A stretch of 64,000 nucleotides of DNA from DATKJS01 sp050015275 (GCA_050015275.1 JBEKBS010000006.1:1-64000); one strand, 5' to 3'. Counted from the stretch's first letter, positions 18,263 through 27,347 are shown. Notes: generated by a model from the sequence alone, not told the origin. Numbers and translations: made by a program.

Positions 18263-19216
18263 GTGGAACGGATCGCCATCCTGACGAGGGACTGCGCGGG
18301 GGTCAATGCCGCCATCCGGGCCGCGGTCCGGACAGCGGCAACGGCCCGGCTCGAGGTCCTCGGCGTCCTGCGCGGATACGAAGGCCTCATCGACGGGGAT
18401 TTCGTTCCCCTCGACCGCCGGTCGGTCTCGAGCATCATCAACCTCGGCGGGACCATCCTGAAGACCGCCCGCTCGGAGCGCTTCTTCACCGCCGAAGGCC
18501 AGGCCCGGGCGTTCAGGAGCATCGAGGCCCGCGGGATCGAAGGCCTCATCGTCATCGGCGGGAACGGCAGCCTGGCCGGCGCCCACGTCCTGGCGTCCGC
18601 ATACGGGGTCAGGACCGTCGGCGTCCCGGCGACCATCGACAACGACGTCAACGGCGTCGACGCCACGATCGGCGCCGACACCTCCGTCAACGTCGCCCTG
18701 GACGCCCTGGACAAGATCCGCGACACGGCCACGAGCTTGGAGAGGATCTTCGTCGTCGAGGTCATGGGCCGGCTCTGCGGCTATATCGCCATGCAGGTGG
18801 CCCTGGCGGGAGGATGCGAGGAGGTCCTGCTCCCGGAACGGAAGTTCGACCCGGAGGCGATGTGCCGGGAGATCAAGGATGGCCACGCCCGCGGCAAGGC
18901 GAGTTGGATCATCATCACCGCCGAGGGGAAGGCCCACGCGTCGGACGTTGCCGCGGCCATCACCCGGGACACGGGGCTCGAGACGAGGATCGCGGTCCTC
19001 GGCCATATCCAGAGAGGCGGCCGTCCCACGGCTTTCGACCGGATCCTGGCGGCCCGCCTCGGCCACGCCGCCGTCGAGGCCCTTATCGACGGGAAGTCCG
19101 ACGTCTGCGTCCACATGAAGAACGGGAACCTCGAGCTCCTGCCGCTCGAGACCGCCATCCAGCCCAAGGCCTGCGAGGTCTTGGACGACTATCGCCTCCT
19201 CAAGGTCCTGGCTTAG
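18263..19216 (+). CDS. divergent ATP- or PPi-dependent 6-phosphofructokinase
   Basis: A 317-residue PFK-family protein, matching the short bacterial type. Substrate-site signatures are clear: TIDND at residues 124-128 with the catalytic Asp pair, the following VNGVDATIGADT, and EVMGRLCGY near 166-173. Two nucleotide-site motifs differ from the family norm. The glycine loop, normally GGDxPGxN, reads TRDCAGVN (8-15). The GGDGS motif reads GGNGS (99-103), so the Mg-coordinating Asp is Asn. The GTG start at 18263 is chosen because homology begins there and the promoter abuts it. It could still be a kinase with altered donor use, or a paralogue with reduced activity; it converges with the CrtI-like gene. 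Confidence 0.85.
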   Translation: MERIAILTRDCAGVNAAIRAAVRTAATARLEVLGVLRGYEGLIDGDFVPLDRRSVSSIINLGGTILKTARSERFFTAEGQARAFRSIEARGIEGLIVIGGNGSLAGAHVLASAYGVRTVGVPATIDNDVNGVDATIGADTSVNVALDALDKIRDTATSLERIFVVEVMGRLCGYIAMQVALAGGCEEVLLPERKFDPEAMCREIKDGHARGKASWIIITAEGKAHASDVAAAITRDTGLETRIAVLGHIQRGGRPTAFDRILAARLGHAAVEALIDGKSDVCVHMKNGNLELLPLETAIQPKACEVLDDYRLLKVLA

Positions 19217-19285
19217 CGCTCCCGGCCCGTCAGCTCCGCCGGTCCGGCCGATCGATCCATGGGACAAGGCTTGGAGGACCGCGGG

Positions 19286-20806
19286 TCAATCGGCCAGGAT
19301 ATAGTCGGCGGCCAGGCTGCCTGTATAGAGGGCTGTCGGGACCCCGCCGAGGAAAAGCTCCGCGGCCGCATAAACGCCGGCCGCGAAGAGGCCGGGCACG
19401 GGCGTCCGGACGAGGACCTTTCCGGGCAGGAGGCCGGATCCTTCGGGGGACCACGTCCAGCCGGCGATCGACCCTTCATAGCGGCTGCCCCAATCGCGGT
19501 ACGTGAGAGGCGTCGCGACCTCCTGGACCTCGATGGCCTTCGAAAGGTCCGGGAGGATGGTCTCCACGGTCTGGATGAGGCCCCGGGCCAGCCGCGCCTT
19601 GTATCCCTTGTATCCTTCCTTCCTTTCCTTCTCGCCGGTCCGCCAGGCGGCGAAGCGCTCGTACGGAAAGCCCACCCTCAGGACAAGGGAGGCGCGGCCC
19701 GCCGGGGCCAGGTCGGGGGCTTTCCTCGACCAGAAACAGATCTCGATCTCCCGGTTGTCGAAATCCTCCGGGCCGCCGGCCGCTCCCTCCCGGATCTCCT
19801 TCCGGAAGAACAGGTGCTCGGCATGGATGGCCCCGAGGTCCGTCTCATTTGGCCTGACCCCGAGGTAGACGCAGAGCTCGGAACCCGTGTAGGGGACGGC
19901 CCGGATGGGGCCCAGGTCCACTCCCGGAATGTCCGCCGCGTCCAGGAGATCGAGGAATGTCGTCTTGTAGTCCGCGTTCGAGACCACCCAGCGGGAGTCG
20001 AGGGCCTCTCCCCTTGCCGTCACGACGCCCGCGGCCCGGCCTCTCCGGACGATGATCCTCCGGACGGGTTCCGAGAGCCTGACCTCCCCGCCGAGGTCCG
20101 TGATCTTTCTCCGGAGAAGGTCGGCCATCCCGTGGATGCCGCAGGAGGGGAACCAGATGCCCTCCTCGGCCATGATGTTCCACATCAGGGCGAGGTTCAA
20201 CATGGACATTTCCGGCGGGCTCGTCCCCATGGACCCCAGGAAATTCCTCAGTTGGGCATTTCCGATGACCCGTTCGAGAGGCTCGGCGGCCGGAGTCCCG
20301 GAAAGCCGCCGGACCTCGGCCGCCCGGGCTTCCGTCCCGGCCGCACCCGCTCGCGCTCCACGATCTCTCGACCCCGGACGAGGACCGAAATCGGGGTGCC
20401 AGAGGTCCATGTCCTTGGCCACGGCGATGGACTTTTGGAGTTGTCCGAAGAACTCGCCGAGGCCGCTCTTCTCTTCCGGGAAGATCGCGGCGAGGCCCGA
20501 TTCCATGTCGGGCAGGGATTGGGACATCATGACGTCGAGGAACGGCGTCCGGAGCTCGAAGCCGTTCCGCCGGAAGCTGACCGATTCGGCGACGCCGGCC
20601 TCCTCCAGGAAATCGCGGACGCGGCCCGGAAAGCTGAACGAGAGAGGCCCCATGGGGAACGAGTGCCCGCCGCGCTTGAAGACGTAGCCCGTCCCTCCCG
20701 GGAGGAATTTTTTTTCGAGGACAAGGACCTTCCTCCCCCTCCGGGCGAGCTTCGCGGCGGCCATCAACCCGCCCAGGCCGGCCCCGATCACGATGACGTC
20801 CGTCAT
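19286..20806 (-). CDS. CrtI-like FAD-dependent oxidoreductase (phytoene desaturase/isomerase family)
   Basis: A 506-residue protein with an N-terminal FAD-binding motif (VIVIGAGLGGLMAAAKLA), the following LEKKFLPGGTGYVF segment, and a C-terminal FAD contact (PGLFAAGVYAAAELFLGGVP) of the phytoene desaturase, carotenoid isomerase and retinol saturase group. Substrates in this family are polyenes or isoprenoid lipids. No other carotenoid gene is nearby, so the true substrate is unknown. An Arg/Ala/Gly-rich insertion (about residues 140-175) interrupts the substrate domain but stays in frame. The ATG has no ribosome-binding site; a TATCAT box ends 7 nt before it. Confidence 0.85.
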   Translation of the reverse strand: MTDVIVIGAGLGGLMAAAKLARRGRKVLVLEKKFLPGGTGYVFKRGGHSFPMGPLSFSFPGRVRDFLEEAGVAESVSFRRNGFELRTPFLDVMMSQSLPDMESGLAAIFPEEKSGLGEFFGQLQKSIAVAKDMDLWHPDFGPRPGSRDRGARAGAAGTEARAAEVRRLSGTPAAEPLERVIGNAQLRNFLGSMGTSPPEMSMLNLALMWNIMAEEGIWFPSCGIHGMADLLRRKITDLGGEVRLSEPVRRIIVRRGRAAGVVTARGEALDSRWVVSNADYKTTFLDLLDAADIPGVDLGPIRAVPYTGSELCVYLGVRPNETDLGAIHAEHLFFRKEIREGAAGGPEDFDNREIEICFWSRKAPDLAPAGRASLVLRVGFPYERFAAWRTGEKERKEGYKGYKARLARGLIQTVETILPDLSKAIEVQEVATPLTYRDWGSRYEGSIAGWTWSPEGSGLLPGKVLVRTPVPGLFAAGVYAAAELFLGGVPTALYTGSLAADYILAD

Positions 20807-20813
20807 TGCTTTT

Positions 20814-20819
20814 ATGATA
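20814..20819 (-). promoter_or_regulatory. -10 box of the CrtI-like gene, leaderless mRNA predicted
   Basis: TATCAT on the minus strand lies 7 nt upstream of the ATG (20804-20806), with no purine-rich ribosome-binding site in between. The -35 is weak (GGGTCA at about 16 bp). This matches the phosphofructokinase arrangement. Confidence 0.45.
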
Positions 20820-20984
20820 TCACATCCGGGGCGGATGACCCTCCTTCGTCTTAGGAGGAAGGGCTTCGGCGAGGTTGACGACGGGTGTCAGCCCGGGCCG
20901 CGTTCTTGACGGCCGTCCCCGCCCTGGGATAGGATTCTGTCAGGCCGAGCGTCCGGCGCGAAGAATTCAACCCGGGAGGACGGC

Positions 20985-21935
20985 GTGCCCGTGAAAATGA
21001 AATTCCCGACCCATCCGCAGCTGTGTCTGGTGGCGGCCCTCGCCGCCTTTCTTCTTTTTGCCCCGGCCTGCGCCGAAAAGCCGGCCGAAAAGACCGTCCC
21101 GCCGCAGGCCGCGCCACCGGGCCCGGCCAAGGTCGTCTATGCCGGCGTCCGTTCGTCCAAGTACGGCATCAAGCCCTTCCCCGGGCCGGCGGCCTGGGAA
21201 AAGGCCATCGGGGCCATGACCGCCTACTTCCCCGGGTCGGCGCCTTGCGGGATCTGGATCGTCGGGACGATGGCCAGGACGCCGCGGTTCGCTCACCTCG
21301 AATTCCCTTCCGGTGGGAAGTCCTTCCCCAACGTGGAGTTCGAAGAGGCCGACAGGCACGAGCGCTATCTCAGCGAATTCGACAAGGCCGGGATCAGTGT
21401 TTTTCTCCAGGTGGAGCCGGCCAACGCGGACATGGGCACTCTCATCGACCTCGTCCTCGGCCGTTACAAACACCATCGCTCGGTCATCGGCTTCGGTGTC
21501 GACGTCGAGTGGAACAGGACGTCGGACCACCCCGAAACCGGGATGGCCGTGGACGACGCCACTGCCCGGACCTGGGAAGAAAAGGTCAAGTCCCACAACC
21601 CCGCCTACCGGCTGTTCCTGAAGCATTGGGACGAGAAATGGATGCCCCCGACCTATCGGGGGGACATCGTCTTTGTCGACGACAGCCAGATCTTCCCGGG
21701 GATGGAGCCCATGGTCAAGGAATTCGTCGAGAGCTGGGCCCCGGCGTTCTATCCCAACCTGGTCATTTTTCAGATCGGGTACAATTCCGACAAGCCCTGG
21801 TGGTCGAAGCTCCCCGACCCGCCCAAGGCGATCGGGGAGGCCATCCGGAAGAGGGTCAGGCAGGAGATCGGGATCATCTGGGTCGATTTTTCCCTGCGTG
21901 AAGTCCTGCCGCTCGGCGAGGGTCAGCGGCCGTGA
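20985..21935 (+). CDS. secreted lipoprotein of unknown function, barrel-like
   Basis: A 316-residue protein I cannot assign to a family. A lipoprotein signal (hydrophobic segment ending LFAPAC) is followed by a Pro/Lys-rich linker and a domain from about residue 50 with alternating strands and helices: GIWIVG, ISVFLQVEP, VIGFGVDVEWN, IVFVDDSQ, FYPNLVIFQIGYNS, IGIIWVDFS. This looks like a glycosidase-type TIM barrel with acidic residues at strand ends (DVEW, VDDSQ). The GTG at 20985 follows GGGAGGA; GTG 20991 is an alternative. Its stop overlaps the next gene's start, and that gene is also barrel-like, so the two probably act together on an extracellular glycan. Confidence 0.7.
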   Translation: MPVKMKFPTHPQLCLVAALAAFLLFAPACAEKPAEKTVPPQAAPPGPAKVVYAGVRSSKYGIKPFPGPAAWEKAIGAMTAYFPGSAPCGIWIVGTMARTPRFAHLEFPSGGKSFPNVEFEEADRHERYLSEFDKAGISVFLQVEPANADMGTLIDLVLGRYKHHRSVIGFGVDVEWNRTSDHPETGMAVDDATARTWEEKVKSHNPAYRLFLKHWDEKWMPPTYRGDIVFVDDSQIFPGMEPMVKEFVESWAPAFYPNLVIFQIGYNSDKPWWSKLPDPPKAIGEAIRKRVRQEIGIIWVDFSLREVLPLGEGQRP

Positions 21936-23056
21936 TGAAAGCCCGGCGCTCCTGGGTCTGGGCAACGCTCGTCCTCGTCGCGGGCGTCGTCCTGGCCCTG
22001 TCGGCCACCTTCCGGCGGCAGGTCCGCGAGGCGGCCAAGGGCGGGCTCATGGTCGGGGTCAAGATCTACGAATACTCCGGGAGCTTCCCGGCCCTCTTCG
22101 AGGCCTGGCGGGAGACCGGGATCAACACGGCCTTCGTCAGCCCGGCCCTCATCTCCAACCCCGAGTTCAGGGGCCTGGCGAAAAAGAACGGCATCGCGAC
22201 CTTCATCATCTTCCCGGTCTTCTTCGACGCCGAGGAGCTGGCGAGGCGGCCCGACCTCTACGCCGTGACGGACAATGGGGTCCGGGCCGAAGACGACTGG
22301 GTGAAGTTCGTCTGCCCGACCCGGCCGGACTACCTCGCGGGGAAGGTCGGGGAGCTCAGGAAATTGGTCCGGGAGACGGACCCGGAGGGCATCAGCCTGG
22401 ACTTCATCCGCTTCTTCGTCTTCTGGGAGATGGTCTACCCGGGCCGGACTCTGGAGTCGCTCCCGAACTCCTGCTTTGACGCCTCCTGCCTCGAAGCCTT
22501 CCGGAAGGCGAGAGGGATCGCGGTCCCGGCGACCATCGCCGGAACGGCCGGAAAGGCCCGCTGGATCCTCTCCGGCCATCTCCGCGAATGGACGGAATGG
22601 AAATGCGGCGTCATTGCCGGCGCGGTCAGGACCCTGGCGGGAGAGGCCCGGAGAACGAAGCCCGGGATCAAGATCAACATCCACGCGGTCCCCTGGCGGA
22701 CGGGCGATTTCGGCGGGGCCGCCAAGGCCATTGCCGGGCAGGACCTGGCCCTTCTCGCCCCGCTCACCGACTACATCTCGCCGATGTGCTACCACCACAT
22801 GGTCAAACAGACCCCGGCCTGGGTCCACTCGGTCGTCGAGGACGTCGAGCGGTCGACGAAGGCCCCGGTCATCCCCAGCATCCAGGTCAAGGAGGCTTAC
22901 ATCCCGGGGCCGGAGTCGGCGGCCGAATTCAAGGCAGCCCTGACCGAATCTTTGAGACCGCCGTCCCGGGGGGTCGTCCTCTGGAACTGGGCCGCGCTCG
23001 AAGGATCGCCGGAAAAAAGGGAAGCGGTCAAAGCCGTTTTGAGATCGCTCCGCTAG
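21935..23056 (+). CDS. membrane-anchored glycoside hydrolase-like TIM-barrel protein
   Basis: A 373-residue protein with one N-terminal membrane segment (WVWATLVLVAGVVLALSATF) and an extracytoplasmic barrel. Strand-end motifs such as VKIYEYSG, INTAFVSPALI, GISLDFIRFFVFWEM and YISPMCYHHM resemble putative glycosyl hydrolase families of the GHL10/DUF4015 kind. The Asp in SLDFIR is a candidate catalytic residue. The ATG at 21935 overlaps the previous stop (TGATG); a GTG at 21932 would give a 4-bp overlap. The substrate cannot be read from sequence. It is followed 16 nt later by glgC. Confidence 0.75.
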   Translation: MKARRSWVWATLVLVAGVVLALSATFRRQVREAAKGGLMVGVKIYEYSGSFPALFEAWRETGINTAFVSPALISNPEFRGLAKKNGIATFIIFPVFFDAEELARRPDLYAVTDNGVRAEDDWVKFVCPTRPDYLAGKVGELRKLVRETDPEGISLDFIRFFVFWEMVYPGRTLESLPNSCFDASCLEAFRKARGIAVPATIAGTAGKARWILSGHLREWTEWKCGVIAGAVRTLAGEARRTKPGIKINIHAVPWRTGDFGGAAKAIAGQDLALLAPLTDYISPMCYHHMVKQTPAWVHSVVEDVERSTKAPVIPSIQVKEAYIPGPESAAEFKAALTESLRPPSRGVVLWNWAALEGSPEKREAVKAVLRSLR

Positions 23057-23072
23057 GCCCGGAGGTACAACC

Positions 23073-24347
23073 ATGCCCAACGTCGTCACCATCATCATGG
23101 CGGGCGGGCAGGGCAGCCGGCTCTACCCGCTGACCAAGGTCCGGAGCAAGCCGGCCGTCCCGATCGCCGGCAAGTTCCGGCTTATCGACATCCCGATCAG
23201 CAACTGCATCCATTCCGACTTCCGGAAGATCTTCGTCCTGACCCAGTTCTCGAGCGAATCGCTCCATCGCCACATTTTCACGACCTACCGCTTCGACAAT
23301 TTCCACCAGGACTTCATCACCCTCCTCTCGGCCCAGCAGACGCTCGAGAACCGAGACTGGTACCAGGGCACGGCCGACGCCGTCCGGCAGAACCTCGGTT
23401 TCATCGAGGACGCGGGCGACCTCGTCCTGATCCTCTCCGGCGACCATCTTTACCGGATGGACTACAGGAAGTTCGTCGAGTCGCACCTCGCGTCGGGGGC
23501 CGAGATCAGCATCGCCGTCACTCCTGTCACGGAGGCCCAGGCCCCCGACTTCGGCGTGATGAAGGTCAACCAGCGGGGCCGGATCACGGAGTTCACCGAG
23601 AAGCCGAAAAACCCGGCGGACATCGAGCGGACGCGGGCCCCGGAGGAGGTCCTCCGGAGGGCCAGCGTCCCGGCCGACAGGACCCACCTCGCATCGATGG
23701 GGATCTACATCTTCAGCCGGAGCGTCCTCATGGACCTCCTGGCCCACACCGACTCCAAGGACTTCGGCAAGGAGGTCATCCCCCTCGCCATCCAGGACCG
23801 GAAGGTGTTCAGCCACTTCTTCGACGGCTACTGGGAGGACATCGGGACGATCCCGAGCTTCTTCGAGGCCCACATGGACCTCACCCGCCCGTTGCCGAAG
23901 TTCAACTTTTACGACGAGCGGAAGCCGATCTTCACCCACGCCCGTTTCCTCCCCGGCTCCAAGATCCTGGCCTCGGAGGTCGAGAGCGCCATCCTCTGCG
24001 AGGGCAGCATTGTCGATAGGTCCCGGGTCCGGGAGTCCATCATCGGGATCCGGTCGCGGATCGGGGAGAACTGCCGGGTCGAGCGGACCGTGGTCATGGG
24101 GGCCGATTTCTTCGAATCCCGCGAGGAACTCGCGGGGAACCGGGAAGCCGGCATCCCCGCGGTCGGGATCGGCCCCGATTCGGAGGTCCGCAACGCCATC
24201 ATCGACAAGAACGCCCGGATCGGGAGCGGGGTCAAGCTCGTCAACAGGGCCGGGGCCTCTTCGGCATCGGCGGAGAGCTACGTCATCGTCAACGGGATCA
24301 TCGTTGTCCCCAAGAACGCCGTCATTCCGGACGGGACGGTCATCTGA
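23073..24347 (+). CDS. glgC: glucose-1-phosphate adenylyltransferase
   Basis: A 424-residue ADP-glucose pyrophosphorylase, which makes ADP-glucose from ATP and glucose-1-phosphate for glycogen synthesis. The N-terminus has the nucleotide-binding signature IMAGGQGSRLYPLTKVRSKPAVP and FRLIDIPISNC. DWYQGTADAVRQN and SGDHLYRMDY are also diagnostic, and the C-terminal hexapeptide-type beta-helix follows (about 290-424). GGAGG precedes the ATG. No glgA or glgB is adjacent; the gene instead sits between extracellular glycosidase-like proteins, an unusual context. Confidence 0.96.
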   Translation: MPNVVTIIMAGGQGSRLYPLTKVRSKPAVPIAGKFRLIDIPISNCIHSDFRKIFVLTQFSSESLHRHIFTTYRFDNFHQDFITLLSAQQTLENRDWYQGTADAVRQNLGFIEDAGDLVLILSGDHLYRMDYRKFVESHLASGAEISIAVTPVTEAQAPDFGVMKVNQRGRITEFTEKPKNPADIERTRAPEEVLRRASVPADRTHLASMGIYIFSRSVLMDLLAHTDSKDFGKEVIPLAIQDRKVFSHFFDGYWEDIGTIPSFFEAHMDLTRPLPKFNFYDERKPIFTHARFLPGSKILASEVESAILCEGSIVDRSRVRESIIGIRSRIGENCRVERTVVMGADFFESREELAGNREAGIPAVGIGPDSEVRNAIIDKNARIGSGVKLVNRAGASSASAESYVIVNGIIVVPKNAVIPDGTVI

Positions 24348-24373
24348 GAACGGGAAAGCGGGAGGTTTCGGAC

Positions 24374-26629
24374 ATGAGAAGATTACGCGCTCTATCGGCC
24401 TTCTTCTTGGCCCTGGCGGTCCTCTCTCCGGCCCATCTGCGGGCGGAGGCGGCCGGGGAGCTCATCAAGGACGCCCCGCTCGTTTCCGTGTGGTGGGCGG
24501 CGGGGGCCTACAAGATCATGAAAGCGGACCCCCTTCCCTCCCGGCGCGGCGCGGCGGTCGTCATCCAGGCCGCCCGGAACGAGTACGAGCCCTTTCAGGT
24601 CGTTTTGGTCCCGAAGAAGCCCGCGGCCGGGGTCCGGGTGGAAACCGGCCCCCTGCGGCGGGGATCGGGAGCGGAGATCGCCGCGTCGAACATCTCCGTC
24701 GCCCGCGTGAACTACGTTAGCGTCACCCGCCCCACGGACGCCTTCGGCGCGGCCGGCGAATGGCCCGATCCCCTGCCGCCGTACGAAGGACCGTTCGCGG
24801 CGCCGGCGGGCGAGAACTGCCCGCTCTGGATCACGGTGTTCGTGCCGGAGGGGACGCCGGCTGGGGATTATGAGGGTCAGGTCGCCTTATCGTCCGATGA
24901 ATGGTCCGTCGCAGTCCCTGTCCGTCTCCATGTCTGGAACTTCACCCTTCCGCGGACGCCGAGCATCCGGTCCTCCTTCGGCCTCATCGCCTCCGACATC
25001 AAGGCCTACCACAACCTGAGCACGCGGGAGGAATTGGAAAAGGTCTATGACCTCTACATGGAGAACTTCCGGGCCCACCGGGTCGCCCCGACCTCCTTCG
25101 GCGATCTTTATCCTCTTAAGGTCACGTTCTCGGGGATCCTCTGGCAGGGAGGCGAGTTCGTGTCCAACCCCGTCCACGGCGGCCTGCGGGCCCTGAAGAT
25201 CGTCGACTCGAGCCCGAATGAGGCGGTCGAGGCGACAAGCGCCGCGCCCATCCCGGTCACCGCCGGGACCCCCTATCGCCTGGCCTGGTGGGCCAGGACG
25301 GAAAAAGCGGGGCAGGACTATACGGTCTTCCTGGAGGCCCTCGACGCGGGCGGCGCGCCCGTCCATCGTCTCAACCTGGTCAAGGTCTTCAAGGGTCAAG
25401 AGGAATGGCGGGAAGAGCGGCTGGAGGCGCCGGCCTTTCCGGCCGGGGTCAAGTCCGTCGTTCTCCACCTCTTCCCGGCCTTTCGCGACGAGACGGGGAC
25501 TTCGATGGGGACGGCTTATTTCGATGACATTTCCCTGACGGCCGCGGGCGGGGGCGCGAACCTCGTCCCGGGCGGGGATTTCGAGATGGACATCAACGGG
25601 ATGGGGGTCGAGACGGATTTCCGGGAATTCGACCGGGCCGCCCGCCGCTATATCGGGGAATTCGGCTTCAACTCCTTCGACCTCCCGCTGAAGGGCCTCG
25701 GCACGGGCTCTTTCTATTCGCAACAGGAAGGGATGTTCGGCGGCTTCCGCCAGGGCACGCCCGAGTACGACCACCTCCTCAGCGCGCACCTGGGGCAGGT
25801 CCAGAAGCACCTCGAAGAGAACGGCTGGCTGGGGAAAGAGTACATTTACTGGTTCGACGAGCCCGACCCCAAGGACTATCCGTTTGTCCGCGCGGGGATG
25901 ATCAATATCCGGAAGAACGCCTCCAGGCTGACCCGGTTCATCACCGAACACCGGCCCGGGCCGGACATCATGGACGTCTCCGAGATCAGCTGCACGATCT
26001 TCCATCAGGTCGACCCGGCCGTCGTGGCCAAGCTCGCGGCGCAGGGGCGCGAGTTCTGGTCCTACCTCTGCACCGCGCCCAAGGGGCCGTGGGTGACGCT
26101 CTTCATCGATCATCCCGCCATCAACCTGAGGATCTGGCTTTGGATGTCGCAGCGGTTCGGCCTCAAGGGGATCCTGGTCTGGCGGGCCAACTCCTGGTCG
26201 AGCCCGACGCTCTTCCCGGCCGGAGAGCTCCAGAACCCCTGGGAGGACCCGATGTCCTACACCGTGGGCTACGGCGTGCCCTACGGCCAGGTCAATTATT
26301 GGGGGAACGGGGACGGCCGGTTCCTCTACCCGCCGAACCGGCACCCCGGGGAGGACAAGACCAAGTACCTGACCGGCCCGGTGAATTCGATCCGCTGGGA
26401 GATCCTGCGGGACGGGATCGAAGACTACGAGTATTTCAAGCTGCTGGAAAAAGCCGCCCGGGAAGCCCCGGCGAAGGCGGCCAAGGCCGCCCGCGAGGCG
26501 AAGAAGCTCCTCGATTTCCCTGCCTCGCTCTTCAAGTCCGGCCAGGAATACACCCGGGACCCCAGGGCCCTCCTCGATTACCGGCGGCGGATCGCGGAGG
26601 CCATCGAAAGGCTGACGGCGGCGAAATAA
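24374..26629 (+). CDS. secreted DUF4091 / GH123-like glycoside hydrolase with an inserted carbohydrate-binding-like domain
   Basis: A 751-residue exported protein with signal peptide MRRLRALSAFFLALAVLSPAHLRAEA. Residues about 45-190 form the N-terminal beta-sandwich seen in GH123 relatives (ARNEYEPFQVVLVP, PLWITVFVPEGTPAGDYEG). A segment at about 245-395 (VHGGLRALKIVDSS, GTPYRLAWWARTEKAG, YFDDISLTAAGGG) resembles a carbohydrate-binding jelly roll inserted into the barrel. The barrel then has YIYWFDEPDP with Asp495-Glu496, matching the adjacent Asp-Glu pair used by GH123 beta-N-acetylgalactosaminidases. The DUF4091 C-terminus reads SIRWEILRDGIEDYEYFKLL. Likely an exo-hexosaminidase-type enzyme; the substrate is inferred. 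Confidence 0.85.
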   Translation: MRRLRALSAFFLALAVLSPAHLRAEAAGELIKDAPLVSVWWAAGAYKIMKADPLPSRRGAAVVIQAARNEYEPFQVVLVPKKPAAGVRVETGPLRRGSGAEIAASNISVARVNYVSVTRPTDAFGAAGEWPDPLPPYEGPFAAPAGENCPLWITVFVPEGTPAGDYEGQVALSSDEWSVAVPVRLHVWNFTLPRTPSIRSSFGLIASDIKAYHNLSTREELEKVYDLYMENFRAHRVAPTSFGDLYPLKVTFSGILWQGGEFVSNPVHGGLRALKIVDSSPNEAVEATSAAPIPVTAGTPYRLAWWARTEKAGQDYTVFLEALDAGGAPVHRLNLVKVFKGQEEWREERLEAPAFPAGVKSVVLHLFPAFRDETGTSMGTAYFDDISLTAAGGGANLVPGGDFEMDINGMGVETDFREFDRAARRYIGEFGFNSFDLPLKGLGTGSFYSQQEGMFGGFRQGTPEYDHLLSAHLGQVQKHLEENGWLGKEYIYWFDEPDPKDYPFVRAGMINIRKNASRLTRFITEHRPGPDIMDVSEISCTIFHQVDPAVVAKLAAQGREFWSYLCTAPKGPWVTLFIDHPAINLRIWLWMSQRFGLKGILVWRANSWSSPTLFPAGELQNPWEDPMSYTVGYGVPYGQVNYWGNGDGRFLYPPNRHPGEDKTKYLTGPVNSIRWEILRDGIEDYEYFKLLEKAAREAPAKAAKAAREAKKLLDFPASLFKSGQEYTRDPRALLDYRRRIAEAIERLTAAK

Positions 26630-26640
26630 CCGGGCCCGGC

Positions 26641-27336
26641 TCAGCCCCGCATGAGGCCCAGGAAGGCCGACTCGAGCTCGCCCGCTCCTGACGGCCGGAA
26701 ACGCGACAGGAATTCCGGCAACCCCGAGCGGGCCACGACCTCTCCCTGCCGGATGACGATGAAATCGTCGCTGAGCTTGACCATCTCCGCCAGCATGTGC
26801 GAGCTCAGGAGGATTGCCGCCCCCCTGTCCCGCGTTTCTGCGAACAGGTCGCGGGCCGTCTTGATGGACGGCGGGTCGAGGGCCGAGAAGGGCTCGTCGA
26901 CGACGAGGAGATCGGGGACGATGGCCAGGCTCTGGAGGCAGGCGAACTTCTTGGCGTTTCCCGCGGAATAGGTCCCGGGCCTCCGTTCGAGCAGGGCCGG
27001 GTCGAAGAGGATCCGGTCGCAGAGCCTCCGGACCTCGGCCGCCCATTTCGCTCCCCCGAGCCCCGACGAGCGGGACGTCAGGTCCAGGAGGGCCTTCCCG
27101 CTGAGCCAAGGGAGGAACACGGGATGGTCGGCGACGTAGCCGATCCGTCCGGCGCCCGTCTCGACCGTGCCCGAATCCTGTTTCAGGAAGCCGAGGATGA
27201 TCTTCAGCGTCGTCGTTTTTCCCGCCCCATTCTCGCCGAGCAAAGCGGTCGTCCTGCCTTTTTCGAGCGAAAAGCTCACGCCGCGCACGGCCTGGACGGG
27301 GCCGAAGCGCTTTCGAAGCCCGCTCACGCGTAACAT
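26641..27336 (-). CDS. ABC transporter ATP-binding protein
   Basis: A 231-residue ATPase. The start at 27336 follows GGAGGA, and family homology begins there (MLRVSGLRKRFGPVQAVRGV). Walker A is GENGAGKTT (about 34-42), the signature motif is a variant YSAGNAKKF, and Walker B is LLVVDEPF. It resembles the ATPases paired with ABC-2 permeases. It is last in the twin-CX6C peptide operon, 11 nt after the permease. Export or self-protection for the peptide is a plausible role, but the peptide has its own Sec signal. Confidence 0.9.
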   Translation of the reverse strand: MLRVSGLRKRFGPVQAVRGVSFSLEKGRTTALLGENGAGKTTTLKIILGFLKQDSGTVETGAGRIGYVADHPVFLPWLSGKALLDLTSRSSGLGGAKWAAEVRRLCDRILFDPALLERRPGTYSAGNAKKFACLQSLAIVPDLLVVDEPFSALDPPSIKTARDLFAETRDRGAAILLSSHMLAEMVKLSDDFIVIRQGEVVARSGLPEFLSRFRPSGAGELESAFLGLMRG

Positions 27337-27347
27337 GTTCTCCTCCC

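Noticed and set aside
20290..20400. Possible frameshift in the CrtI-like gene at the Arg/Ala/Gly-rich stretch
   Set aside because: The frame is continuous, with family-like sequence before and after, and the insertion length varies in this enzyme group. Treated as an in-frame insertion.
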